A DNA stretch of 52,483 nucleotides from Verrucomicrobiota bacterium (GTDB taxonomy: Bacteria > Verrucomicrobiota > Verrucomicrobiia > JABWAM01), in assembly GCA_016198745.1 (NCBI GenBank), contig JACQHZ010000078.1, positions 1 to 52,483 on the forward strand. Reading direction: 5' to 3'. How positions within the stretch are numbered: the stretch's first letter is position 1; each line of letters begins with the position of its first letter. The notes beneath the pieces are model-generated. The model saw nothing but the letters and a program-made list of their open reading frames with translations. It had not been told where the DNA came from and did no database searches. Shown piece by piece: positions 41,386 to 49,892 of the stretch. A program made the translations under genes and the position numbers.

Positions 41386-41505
41386 GGTTCACAGTTCAAC
41401 GGTTCAAGGGTTGGAGGTTTACCACGAGGTGAAACGTGGCAAGCGGTTTCACGTGGAGCAAACGTTTGGTCTTTTCCCAACCGCTGAACCGTGAACCCTT
41501 GAACC
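41386..41505. repeat. GTTCA inverted-repeat element before cbpB
   Basis: GGTTCAAGGGTT (41401-41412) and AACCCTTGAACC (41494-41505) are perfect 12-bp inverted arms, and the right arm ends exactly at the ATG of cbpB. The interior has complementary GTGAAACGTGG and CCACGTGAAACC-type sequence. Just left is CCCCCGC-AAAA-GCGGGGG (41370-41387), a strong hairpin. The rest of the 41233-41385 gap shows no gene. The element separates cbpA from cbpB and may carry the cbpB translation signals. Confidence 0.55.
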
Positions 41506-42945
41506 ATGAACCTGAGTAGTTACAAAAGCACATCAATGAAAAATACGGAAAACCAGTTCGCGGCCTCATCGCGTGGACTTTATTTTAACACCGGCAATGG
41601 ATCGACGCTTCAACCCGTTGATATCGGCCATCGCGATTACATGGGGCTGGTTGACCCGGACACAGCCTTTTGGGCGCTTGTTCGGAAGGAACATCTTGGC
41701 AAAACGCTGAGTGACGGCCCGCTCCTGCGCAAGTACCGTCGGAAAGCGGCTGCGTTCGCGCGGGAGATGCACTCCTTCCGCTTCGAGCTCAAGCCGTCGG
41801 CGGTTTATTTCAATCCGACGGAGCGTTGCAATCTCAATTGCAGTTACTGTTATCTCCCGCAAACCATGCGCCGAAGCGGCGGCCACATGGCCAAGGCGGA
41901 ACTCGACACAGCGCTTGCCCGTCTCAGGGACTTCTTCAAGAGAACCCTTCCGGACGCCGTCAAGCCGCAGATCATATTCCATGGCGCAGAGCCGATGCTC
42001 AACCGTCAGGCGCTTTTTCCCGCGCTGGATCAATTCAAGGATGATTTTCGTTTCGGCATTCAGACCAACGGCACCTTGCTGGACGATGAAGCGATTGAAT
42101 TTTTGACCGCGCGCAATACAGCCATCGGCTTGTCGTTGGACGCCGATGTCGAAAGCATTGCCTCCCGCACGCGCAAGACGTGGGGCGGCAACAGCGTTTT
42201 CGACAAGGTGATTCAAACGATCGGGAAACTGAAAGGCTATCCAAATTGCAGCGTGATATGCACCGTGACGCGCGAAAATGTGCGCCGCCTGGTTCAGATC
42301 GTTGAGTTTTTCCACGGCCTTGAAATTCCGGCGTGCATGCTCAATCCCATTCGTTGCACGCAGAAAGGCGCGCGTCCGATCAAGCCCGATGACCACGAAC
42401 AGAGCCGGCATTTTTTCAAGGCGCTGGATCGCACCTACGAGCTTTACCAGGAGACCGGCCGGAAACTTGTCGTGGCAAACTTTGCCAACATCCTGGTCGC
42501 GATCCTGGCGCCCCAGGCGCGGCGGTTGATGTGCGACATCTCGCCGTGCGGAGGCGGGCGTTGTTTCTTCGCCGTTTCGGCGAAGGGCGAGTTGTTTCCG
42601 TGCAGCGAGTTCATCGGCCTGTCGGAATTCAACGGCGGCAATCTTTTCAAGGACAAGGTGGAGGACGTTCTCCAGAGCGCTGCTTTCCGGAAAGTCACGG
42701 AACGCAAGGTGGAGGACATTGATCCCTGCCGTCGGTGCGCCGTGCGGCATTTCTGCGGGTCGCCCTGTCCGGCGGAGGCGCACGAGATGAACGGGGGGAT
42801 GCATCGCACGGGCGCGTTCTGCGAACATTACGAGGACCAGGTGCGGTACGCGTTCCGGTTGATCGCGGACAACCGCCATGAGGCATTCCTGTGGAATAAC
42901 TGGGACGCGGACACGAAAACGTCCTTTGAGATGTTTTCCTTATGA
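41506..42945 (+). CDS. cbpB: Radical SAM/SPASM peptide-modifying enzyme (CbpB-like)
   Basis: The 479-residue protein has a radical SAM [4Fe-4S] motif C108-NLN-C112-SY-C115 (CxxxCxxC), IIFHGAEPML (GGEP-like strand) and IQTNGTLL. The C-terminal SPASM region is Cys-rich: CDISPCGGGRCFFAV, ELFPCSEF and DPCRRCAVRHFCGSPCPAE, binding auxiliary clusters. Such enzymes modify ribosomally made peptides. The likely substrate is the 37-residue product at 41119. Its position after the B12 operon matches the CbpA/CbpB arrangement, and it may be co-transcribed under the riboswitch. A second ATG (41536) is a possible start. Confidence 0.88.
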   Translation: MNLSSYKSTSMKNTENQFAASSRGLYFNTGNGSTLQPVDIGHRDYMGLVDPDTAFWALVRKEHLGKTLSDGPLLRKYRRKAAAFAREMHSFRFELKPSAVYFNPTERCNLNCSYCYLPQTMRRSGGHMAKAELDTALARLRDFFKRTLPDAVKPQIIFHGAEPMLNRQALFPALDQFKDDFRFGIQTNGTLLDDEAIEFLTARNTAIGLSLDADVESIASRTRKTWGGNSVFDKVIQTIGKLKGYPNCSVICTVTRENVRRLVQIVEFFHGLEIPACMLNPIRCTQKGARPIKPDDHEQSRHFFKALDRTYELYQETGRKLVVANFANILVAILAPQARRLMCDISPCGGGRCFFAVSAKGELFPCSEFIGLSEFNGGNLFKDKVEDVLQSAAFRKVTERKVEDIDPCRRCAVRHFCGSPCPAEAHEMNGGMHRTGAFCEHYEDQVRYAFRLIADNRHEAFLWNNWDADTKTSFEMFSL

Positions 42946-43411
42946 GGGAAAAATGTTCGTGGGCTTCGGATTGCCTGCTTTGTCAGCCAGCCCGCGACGA
43001 TGGCGGGAATCCCAAAATGCTTCAAGTCAAGATGTTGCCAGATTTATATCCGACTGTATATGAGCATTTCCGTGGAACGATCGTCACATGAGAATGCGTA
43101 TAAGTAACGACTCGGGTTCACGGTTTCTGCCACGGAATGGATTCGCTGTGGCGAACAACGGTTGGGGGATTCCCTCAATGGCGGGACTTCTCTGCGTGCG
43201 GAAATCGGCGCCCACGCTGATTTTTCCGGGAACCGAGGGCAGTAGGCTCGGTACTACGGCGTCGCGCGGCGATCTGCCTGTCGGCAGACAGGCGACAAAA
43301 CACCCCGCCTCCCTTGCTCCCCGCCACTGGCGTCGCCCACCGAGGAAATGCCAACCCGGAGGGCGTTGCTTCGTCAACGCCACCCTTGTCCTTTGTTTTC
43401 ACACGCACTTT
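42946..43411. other. Gap without a supported gene, repeat-rich
   Basis: No open frame here looks like a protein. The gap holds short palindromes: CCCGCGA...GGCGGG near 42992, CCTGTC-GGCA-GACAGG (43277-43292) and GGCGTTG-CTTCGT-CAACGCC (43363-43382). The string TAACGACTCGGGTT (43106) resembles one before cbpB (41347). The right part probably eroded the 3' end of the gene at 43412. Confidence 0.45.
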
Positions 43412-44239
43412 TCAATTTAACCGGACAAGCTGCGCGATAAGATCGGGCGCCCTCTCCAGCGAACACGCATACTTGAACGAATCAGTGACGGAAAAAACCG
43501 CAGGATCCGGATTTCCATTTTCGGTATGGTGGAGTGTCTCCAGCGCAAAAAACCTGGCCCCTTGGCGCACCTCCTTGAGATGCGGCAGCGCAAGACCATC
43601 CAGATTTGTCACACGGGAAGGATACCGGCATCCGCGTATCCTTGCGCCCTCATGTAGAAGTCGAAGGGTTTCCTGGTTGTCCTGAAGGAATTCTGCAATG
43701 CAGTTTTTTCTGTCGGAATCAATCGGTTCATTCACGGTGGGCAAAGGGGTTCCACCCATGATCGGCAGAAGAAACAGTTTGTGAGCAGGTTTGGAATCGT
43801 CGATGGGCAAAAGGAAATCTGGGTCTGGGCCCATTCTTCTGCCGCGTCTCGGCAGTTGAGTTGTCACCGATGAGGTGCGATTGGTGGTTGTTGGATAATA
43901 GCGTTTCCTCACCTCACCATACGTGATATTCAGGAACTGGTTGCTCCATGAATTGTAGTGCGCGAAGGCATGGGTCAGCACATCGGCTGCGTTTTCTCCG
44001 GGAGGGGGCGTTTCATACCATTGCTCCAGTTCGAGCAGCGTGGCGGGGTAGCCCTGCCGCCGAATGACATCGAGCCCGGTCTCGATCAAACGATGAAGTG
44101 TGTAGCGATAGGCGCCATAGGCGCCGATGCCAAGAAGAACGCAAAGGACAACAGCCCGGCGCAGGAATCGGTTGGCTTGGTGTTCAGAAACCACAACAAT
44201 ATCGGAAGGCCGAAGTTGAAAATGCAGGATAAAGCGCAA
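43412..44239 (-). CDS. Membrane-anchored hypothetical protein, probably 3'-truncated
   Basis: The 275-residue protein has one N-terminal membrane segment (RAVVLCVLLGIGAYGAYRY) and an outer domain with YPATLLELEQWYETPPPGENAADV. That pattern recalls large uncharacterised proteins of Verrucomicrobiota/Planctomycetota. The end, YACSLERAPDLIAQLVRLN, stops abruptly where relatives, as I recall, continue with hydrophobic sequence, and repeat DNA follows directly. It may therefore be a truncated gene. The function is unknown. Confidence 0.6.
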   Translation of the reverse strand: MRFILHFQLRPSDIVVVSEHQANRFLRRAVVLCVLLGIGAYGAYRYTLHRLIETGLDVIRRQGYPATLLELEQWYETPPPGENAADVLTHAFAHYNSWSNQFLNITYGEVRKRYYPTTTNRTSSVTTQLPRRGRRMGPDPDFLLPIDDSKPAHKLFLLPIMGGTPLPTVNEPIDSDRKNCIAEFLQDNQETLRLLHEGARIRGCRYPSRVTNLDGLALPHLKEVRQGARFFALETLHHTENGNPDPAVFSVTDSFKYACSLERAPDLIAQLVRLN

Positions 44240-44353
44240 TACACTATCAACCTAACCTGGTATTCATCATGAGAATCGCTGGCGCCCCCCTGATTCGGAA
44301 ATAAGCGGCATCTGCCCCGAACGCATCCCCGAAACTCCGAAATGTTTCGCAAG

Positions 44354-44370
44354 CCCCGATCCTTTCGGGG
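44354..44370. repeat. Short hairpin in the gap before the oxidoreductase gene
   Basis: CCCCGA-TCCTT-TCGGGG (44354-44370) is a 6-bp perfect stem in the gap downstream of the minus-strand oxidoreductase gene. No clear T-tract follows on that strand, so terminator function is uncertain. The rest of 44240-44464 shows no gene. Confidence 0.35.
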
Positions 44371-44464
44371 TTCTTCGGGAACTCGCGCCCCATGTCGAAG
44401 TTCGGGGTGTCCGCTGGGGAGCAGCTCTTGCAGGCCGCACGTTGGCGGGGCGAACCGGTTCGAT

Positions 44465-45520
44465 TTAACTTTCGGGGACCAGGCGTTCGCCGCTTTCCAG
44501 TGAGCGGTTGATGGCCAGGGTGACGGCGAAACTCTTCACCGCGTCCGGGAAATCGGAACGGATGGGCGCCATGCTTTTCTCGCGTGCAGCCTGGACGATC
44601 GCCTGCAGTTCGGTGAGATAACCGTTGTCCTCCTTGCTATACTCGACCTGAACTCCGTCCACTTCGCCCTTGAAACTGCCGGCGAAAAGGTTGATGCGCA
44701 GGTGGGCGCCCACGGCGATCAGTTCCACTTCGGACTGCCATTTGGGATACGCCCAGGTGTGGGTGTGGGAAACCACCACCTGATTTTTCATGCGAAGATT
44801 GATGGTGACGGTTTCATCGGAAGAAAACTCCGGTTCCTTGGGGTGCTGGAGGTTGTTGCCGAAGGCCTGGATTTCCGCCGCCTCGCTTGCGGTGACATAC
44901 CGCACCAGATCGAGGAAATGAATGGCTTGATCCACCACAAGCCCGCCGGAGAGTTCCTTCTTGTAATAAAATCGCGGAATCCGCTTGAAATCTTCCGGCA
45001 GCGCCATCGGGCAGAAGTAATACTGCCGCATCATGATCAGCTTGTGATCCTTGATGAGACGAAGGGCGCGTTCGACGATTTTCAGGTAGCGGCACATGAA
45101 CCCGACGGAATGAATGACCGGATGCTTCTTGAGGATCGCCTCGATCTCATGAGCGCGATCGAGCGTATCGGCAGGCGGTTTTTCGATGAAGATGGGAACC
45201 CTGCGTTCTGCGCAAAACCGGATCGGGTCCAGCCGCGCCATCTGCGGCGTGCAAAGAAGGACCAGATCGGGTTTTTCTTTGTCCAGCATTTCCTCGGCGT
45301 TGGTGTAGGCCCGACCGCCGCGGTCGGCGGCGGCCTTTTCCGCTTTTTCGGAGATGATATCGCAGGAACCGACCATATCGAGGTCGGCGCAGGCTTTGAC
45401 GGATTTGGCGTGGGTGCCGGAAATCCCGCCGGTGCCGATGATGGCGACCTTGAGTTTTTCCGCGGACGCGGCCGAAGGAGAAGCAGAGGGAGATGATCTG
45501 GCTGATTTGGATTTTGGCAT
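44465..45520 (-). CDS. Gfo/Idh/MocA family oxidoreductase
   Basis: NAD(P)-dependent oxidoreductase of the glucose-fructose oxidoreductase/inositol dehydrogenase family. The 351-residue protein has the Rossmann motif VAIIGTGGISGTHAKS, IFIEKPPADT with the conserved EKP, and a C-terminal alpha/beta domain with GGLVVDQAIHFLDLVRYV containing the DxxxH motif. The first 20 residues are Ser/Ala-rich, perhaps an export-like or disordered leader. ATG 45520 is chosen over an upstream in-frame ATG at 45574. The substrate is probably a sugar or polyol derivative; it cannot be specified. Confidence 0.88.
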   Translation of the reverse strand: MPKSKSARSSPSASPSAASAEKLKVAIIGTGGISGTHAKSVKACADLDMVGSCDIISEKAEKAAADRGGRAYTNAEEMLDKEKPDLVLLCTPQMARLDPIRFCAERRVPIFIEKPPADTLDRAHEIEAILKKHPVIHSVGFMCRYLKIVERALRLIKDHKLIMMRQYYFCPMALPEDFKRIPRFYYKKELSGGLVVDQAIHFLDLVRYVTASEAAEIQAFGNNLQHPKEPEFSSDETVTINLRMKNQVVVSHTHTWAYPKWQSEVELIAVGAHLRINLFAGSFKGEVDGVQVEYSKEDNGYLTELQAIVQAAREKSMAPIRSDFPDAVKSFAVTLAINRSLESGERLVPES

Positions 45521-45772
45521 GAGCGTGGAATTAGAGCGAAAGGAGGCGCCAGTGCAAGCACATATCGAAGACAAACCTGGTCCGGATCATCTGTTTTGGA
45601 AACGTCCCCAAACAGGACCATGCCAAAAAACAATTTACAAAACCGGGAACATGGCGTAAGTAGATTGCAATTGCATGAAGATGGTTTGAATATCGTTGAA
45701 GGTTTATGAAGTTGAACTTTTCCAGCGGTTTGCAATTGCTCAACATGAAATGTTCATTCTGAGTCGCAAACC

Positions 45773-47158
45773 GTGAGCAAACCGGAGACAACCTTTTTTG
45801 TGGCGGTGCCCACCGGCGGCGCATGGGAAACGTTGCCCAAGAGCGAGGTGCGCAAACGGTTGCGGGAAGGTTCGTTGCGCGAGTCGCATTTGGTCTGGCA
45901 TCCCTCGGATCAATCCTGGAAACCCGCGCGTTCTTTTCCCGACCTGAAAAAATCGTCCCCCGTCCCAGCCCCGTCTTCGCCGCAGCCCGTTCCTGTCGCA
46001 AAACCGCCCTCTGCCGTCAGGGCTGCTCCCAAGGTTGCGGTCAAGGTCAGCGTCAGCACGGCTCAACCGATTCCGGCGGCCAAAGCCCATCCGGTCGTAT
46101 CCACATCGGCTGCGCCTGCGCCCGTGGTTGTCAAAATCGCGACGCCTGTTCCCGCAATCAAAAAGCCCGTTGCTTCTCCCGCCGTGGCAACGCCCCAGGC
46201 CGCGCCCAGGACAGAACCGTCTGCCAAAGCGAATCCCGCTCCAAAAGTTGTCGCGCTGCAATCGTCTTCTCTCGTTCAACCGTCGCCGTCGCCATCACCC
46301 AAGCCTGCGCCCAAACCTGCGGCGGCGGTTCCCGTGGCAGCCGCGGTTCCGCGTCCGGCAAACAGCGCGGCAGTGAAGGTTGTCCCCGCCGCAGCCTCCG
46401 TCGCGCCCCAGGTTTCGGCCAAGGCGGAACCTGCATCGAAAGTAAAGGCCGCCCCGAAACCGGCTGTAAAACAAGCGCCGGTTGCGGTCCATGCAACCGC
46501 GACACCCGCTTCTTCACCAGCAACGCGTCCCACAAGCAGCACCGCAATCAAGCCGACACCTGCCAAACCGGTGGCCGCTCCGTTAAACGTTCTCGAACAA
46601 ATGGAGCGAATGGTTGAGCGCCAGCGGAAAATGCAGGGTGTCTATGGCGTGATCATCGTGGTCATCCTGCTCCTGATTCCGTTCCTGAACTGGCTGTTGA
46701 TTCAGCGGCCGATGACCTCTGCCATTGCGCGTTCAGAATTTAAGAACTCGGTCAAGGTCAGCGGGCATTACGGTTTTTATGTGTCGCCCATCGTGTTGAT
46801 GATTCAACTCCAGGAAATACCGGCCGGAATGTCCGGCGAAAAGCTGATGGACCTCCTGAGCACGCTGGCGGTCGCCACCCGCAGTTCGGTCTTTCACACC
46901 GTCGCGCTGGTGAAAGGCAAGGATGTCAAGTATGTGATGCGCGGCGAGGTCTGGAGCGAACTGGCCCACCAACGCGCGGAACCGGCGCCGATACGGGCCA
47001 AGCTGCTTGTCAGCAATCTTTATCTGCCCAATGGAAAACAAGCGCTCTCGGATCAGTCCGACAACCTCGCGATTCTGCACGAACAAAAGAACAAGCTTTT
47101 CCTGGTTTTCTACGAGACCTTCGTCGGCAAGACGGGTGCGCCCGCAAATCCTCAGTGA
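45773..47158 (+). CDS. GYF_2-like domain protein with Ala/Pro/Lys-rich linker and one membrane segment
   Basis: The 461-residue protein starts (GTG) with a GYF_2-like domain: TTFFVAVPTGGAWETLPKSEVRKRLREGSL, then HLVWHPSDQSWKPA. A disordered linker of about 220 residues rich in Ala, Pro, Val and Lys follows (about 65-285). A membrane helix (YGVIIVVILLLIPFLNWLL) comes next, then a soluble domain of about 140 residues with no match I recognise. The layout suggests a membrane-anchored protein with its repetitive N-terminal part in the cytoplasm. The function is unknown. Confidence 0.72.
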   Translation: MSKPETTFFVAVPTGGAWETLPKSEVRKRLREGSLRESHLVWHPSDQSWKPARSFPDLKKSSPVPAPSSPQPVPVAKPPSAVRAAPKVAVKVSVSTAQPIPAAKAHPVVSTSAAPAPVVVKIATPVPAIKKPVASPAVATPQAAPRTEPSAKANPAPKVVALQSSSLVQPSPSPSPKPAPKPAAAVPVAAAVPRPANSAAVKVVPAAASVAPQVSAKAEPASKVKAAPKPAVKQAPVAVHATATPASSPATRPTSSTAIKPTPAKPVAAPLNVLEQMERMVERQRKMQGVYGVIIVVILLLIPFLNWLLIQRPMTSAIARSEFKNSVKVSGHYGFYVSPIVLMIQLQEIPAGMSGEKLMDLLSTLAVATRSSVFHTVALVKGKDVKYVMRGEVWSELAHQRAEPAPIRAKLLVSNLYLPNGKQALSDQSDNLAILHEQKNKLFLVFYETFVGKTGAPANPQ

Positions 47159-47237
47159 TCAAGCCGACGCATCGGAATGTCGCAAAAGCTCTGTGAACCG
47201 TTCTTGCCTTGCCGCTCCGAGCCTCAGTCCAGGCTTC

Positions 47238-47585
47238 TCAGGGCGTTTGAAACAAGATCTTCAGCTTGCCTCGGACTGCCGCCAGCACATCCGGCGGCAA
47301 GGCTCCGATGGCGCCGCTGATGATCGAATCGTTTAATGTGACCAGTTTGTCGGCGCGAATGACGGAGGTGGTTTTCAGCCCGGTCTGTTTCCAGGCTCGA
47401 TGATTCGGCGAAATCAGTGTGGCGGACGGCAGTTGCGCCACTGTCAACGTGGTCGTGATGAAAGCAACCACAAAATCGTTCGGGCTATCGCATGCCGCGA
47501 GCACTACACACGGGCGCCGTTTCTCGCCAGTGAACGTGCTGAACGGAAAAGCGGCAATGACGATTTCGCCGGGCTGGAACATCAT
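47238..47585 (-). CDS. MazF/PemK-family toxin
   Basis: This 115-residue protein resembles PemK/MazF endoribonucleases: QPGEIVIAAFPFSTFTGEKRRPCVVLAA at the N-terminus, FITTTLTVAQLPSATLI in the middle and TTSVIRADKLVTLN before the C-terminal helix. MazF toxins cleave mRNA and stop growth until the antitoxin is restored. The start overlaps the upstream antitoxin gene stop by 4 nt, giving a toxin-antitoxin operon. Confidence 0.9.
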   Translation of the reverse strand: MMFQPGEIVIAAFPFSTFTGEKRRPCVVLAACDSPNDFVVAFITTTLTVAQLPSATLISPNHRAWKQTGLKTTSVIRADKLVTLNDSIISGAIGALPPDVLAAVRGKLKILFQTP

Positions 47586-47821
47586 CGGTAGTCCCCGAAA
47601 CGCGGGTTGCGGCGGTCCCTCACAATATCCGCATCCGAGTAGAGTTCCGGCTCTTCGCGCAGGAAATCAAACGCCCCGCCCGCATCCGCCAGCGTTCGAA
47701 TGTCAGAACTGCTCTGGTCATCTTCCAGCACGAGCACTGCCAGCCGAACGCTCGGAGGAAGTTGAATTCCGTCGGGCAGCCGGAGCATCCCGTCGCTGAC
47801 TTCTATGGGAATCGTCTTCAT
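47582..47821 (-). CDS. Antitoxin partner of the MazF-type toxin
   Basis: This 79-residue protein starts MKTIPIEVSDGMLRLPDGI and includes VRLAVLVLED, typical of short beta-rich DNA-binding domains. An acidic C-terminal tail (REEPELYSDADIVRDRRNPRF) could wrap the toxin. ATG 47821 gives the family-like start; an in-frame ATG at 47860 would add 13 residues. The toxin gene follows with a 4-nt overlap, the usual antitoxin-first order, and autoregulation is expected. Confidence 0.78.
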   Translation of the reverse strand: MKTIPIEVSDGMLRLPDGIQLPPSVRLAVLVLEDDQSSSDIRTLADAGGAFDFLREEPELYSDADIVRDRRNPRFGDYR

Positions 47822-47921
47822 CACTATCAGCAACATAACTGAACGAAAAAACGATTTCAACCATTAGTTGCGCTTTGCGGCAATGGAGTGATGATTTTTC
47901 CGGGCAAGGGCCCCAGAAATT

Positions 47922-49229
47922 TCAATACAGCGCCTGATTCAACCAATCCCGGCCCTTGACGCTCAGGCGCCATCGGCCATTCCGCTTCTCCACCAGCGAA
48001 CAGCAAGGATGACCTGACAGCTCGGTGGCGCCGGCGTAGGTAAGCGGATAAATTCCCTTCCCAAGCGCCTTCCACACAGTGTCGCTGATTTCAACCCGCG
48101 TTTTCGGGACAATGCGCACCGGCAAGCCGTAGTACGTCAGCCAGATTTCATAGGCGCACGTATCATCGGAGGGCGGCTGTGTCATGAGAAAGGGATATCC
48201 ACGAATCCAAAAGAACGGACGTCTGGCAGGCACGATCGCTCGAAACGCAACCCGTTCTCTTGTGACAAACTGGCCGATTCCAAGATCGGGATTGATTTGC
48301 AGAAATTGAAAAAAACGAACGGGGTCCAGCCCGATCAGATTGGCGCCATTAAACAAACCGTGACGGGGCGGGGCGCCTGTCGTCTTGCGCGACCACTCCA
48401 CATAACGATCGGTGACCATAAGGACGACTTCAAAATGCAGATGCGCGCGTTCCTGTTCGATGTTGAATTCATTGGAAGTCCGCCCAAGCACCCCCAGCTT
48501 TTGACTTTTTCCCACCATGCTTCCGGTCTCGATCTCATCTTCCACTCTGGAAAGATGCCCATAAAGGGTATAAAATGGCGGCCCAAAGAGGCGGTGTTCC
48601 ACCACCACGTATTTGCCGTAGTTGGAACCCGATGCGTCCCGGCAAATGTATGCCACCGTTCCCTCGCCGGCGGCGCGCACATCATCCTGCGGTTCGCCTT
48701 TGGCATCCCACATCAACGGGCGAATATCAACGCCCTCGTGAAAACGCGTGAATTGCCCTCGCTTGCCCGGATTGCGCACGCAACCGAACATGGCGGAAAT
48801 CGTGCGGCCACTGAAAGTCGGCTGGAAAAAGGTTTCGACGCCTCGCTGACTGAATAGCATCTGGTTGTCCGTCGGCAGGTCCATGTCCGGGAACGCGGGC
48901 GTGGCCGGCAAAACAGGGTCTTCTTCCACGCCTTCAGAAAGCGCGGGCGGAGGCAGCACCGGCGGACGCGAGGGATTCACCGTGACCGGCGCACCCGCTC
49001 CCTTGGAACGGCGTTTGCTTTTTGAACCGGCCTTTCTGTTGGAAGAACGCTTCTTGGTCGCGGCGGATTTCATTTTGATCGCTGACTTGGTTGCCCCAAC
49101 ATGCGCTTTTACCGGACGGGAGGAACCCACCGTTGCGCCCCGCCCGGAATCGGAAGCATCCGTCAGCCCCGCCAACAAAGCCGTCAGAAGCAGGAAAAGA
49201 AGGGAGTACCGGGTTGCTCGCGTCAACAT
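47922..49229 (-). CDS. Secreted M23-family (LytM) peptidase
   Basis: M23 metallopeptidases cut peptidoglycan cross-links in the envelope. The 435-residue protein starts with a signal peptide (MLTRATRYSLLFLLLTALLAGLTDAS), then a Lys/Arg/Ser-rich disordered region and a Pro-rich segment. The catalytic domain has FHEGVDIRP (HxxxD zinc ligands), YGKYVVVEH, FYTLYGHLSRV and HLHFEV. A C-terminal extension of about 150 residues follows. ATG 49229 is preferred because it begins the signal peptide; ATG 49265 would nearly touch the divergent gene. Confidence 0.86.
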   Translation of the reverse strand: MLTRATRYSLLFLLLTALLAGLTDASDSGRGATVGSSRPVKAHVGATKSAIKMKSAATKKRSSNRKAGSKSKRRSKGAGAPVTVNPSRPPVLPPPALSEGVEEDPVLPATPAFPDMDLPTDNQMLFSQRGVETFFQPTFSGRTISAMFGCVRNPGKRGQFTRFHEGVDIRPLMWDAKGEPQDDVRAAGEGTVAYICRDASGSNYGKYVVVEHRLFGPPFYTLYGHLSRVEDEIETGSMVGKSQKLGVLGRTSNEFNIEQERAHLHFEVVLMVTDRYVEWSRKTTGAPPRHGLFNGANLIGLDPVRFFQFLQINPDLGIGQFVTRERVAFRAIVPARRPFFWIRGYPFLMTQPPSDDTCAYEIWLTYYGLPVRIVPKTRVEISDTVWKALGKGIYPLTYAGATELSGHPCCSLVEKRNGRWRLSVKGRDWLNQALY

Positions 49230-49260
49230 GCGGAAATGCTTGACGAAGAAGCGTCCGCGA

Positions 49261-49283
49261 TTCAACCATTCATTATGGTTGAA
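49261..49283. promoter_or_regulatory. Palindrome between divergent secreted-protein genes
   Basis: TTCAACCAT-TCATT-ATGGTTGAA is a perfect 9-bp inverted repeat with a 5-nt spacer, in the short gap between the divergent M23 and BsuPI genes. The right arm overlaps the start codon of the BsuPI gene. It could be an operator controlling both genes, or a hairpin hiding that start codon. No binding protein can be named. Confidence 0.4.
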
Positions 49284-49892
49284 TTGACCCGACTGTGGCA
49301 GCGGATTTCGGTTCGGCTTGCTGTGAGTGCGATGCTTGCGGCAATGCCGACGCCTTTTGTTTTTTCAGTGGAAATCAGTCCAAGCAAGTATCAGGGGGGG
49401 GCCACCAACAATGTGCCCAATCAAGCGCAGGGCGCGCCCTCCATCTTCCGCAGCCCGTTCAAATGGATTTTTGGTTCCGGCCACAGCGAGGCCATGAAGC
49501 GGGTGAACGCGCCGCCCAATTTCAAAGTGGACTTGACTGCTGAACCGCAGACGTTTCAACCCGGTGCCGAAGCGGTCTTGAAGGCGCGAATGACGGTCGT
49601 CAATCAGGGGAAAGAAAAATACATCCTCGAATTCAACACCGCGCAACGTTACGACTTCATCGTCCGCCGCCAGGATGGTTCTGAAGTCTATCGCGCTTCC
49701 GCCAACAAGGCGTACAGCCAACAGGTCTCCTCGACCGTCGTCAATCGGAACGAGAAACTCGTTTACGAGGAAGACCTCTTTGCCGAGACCAACCAGACGC
49801 TCAACCTCCCGCCCGGCGAATACAAACTCATCGGCCAGATCACCGCCCAGGTTCCGATTTCGGTGGAGGCGACGTTTCAGGTTTCTCCCTGA
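49275..49892 (+). CDS. Secreted BsuPI-domain protein
   Basis: The 205-residue protein has a signal peptide (RISVRLAVSAMLAAMPTPFVFS) and a C-terminal immunoglobulin-like domain resembling the intracellular proteinase inhibitor BsuPI. That domain includes LTAEPQTFQPGAEAVLKARMTVVN, YILEFNTAQRYDFIVR and EDLFAETNQTLNLPPGEY. The middle mentions no catalytic motif. ATG 49275 starts the signal peptide; the frame is open further upstream on the antisense of the M23 gene. The 3' end overlaps the convergent gene by 53 bp. Confidence 0.75.
   Translation: MVELTRLWQRISVRLAVSAMLAAMPTPFVFSVEISPSKYQGGATNNVPNQAQGAPSIFRSPFKWIFGSGHSEAMKRVNAPPNFKVDLTAEPQTFQPGAEAVLKARMTVVNQGKEKYILEFNTAQRYDFIVRRQDGSEVYRASANKAYSQQVSSTVVNRNEKLVYEEDLFAETNQTLNLPPGEYKLIGQITAQVPISVEATFQVSP

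Noticed and set aside
41370-41387. Terminator between cbpA and cbpB
   Set aside because: The stem is strong but no T-tract follows on either side; it may still slow polymerase, but termination is not supported.
43175-43408. 77-residue minus-strand frame after the truncated membrane protein gene
   Set aside because: It is made of palindromic repeats and has no protein-like pattern.
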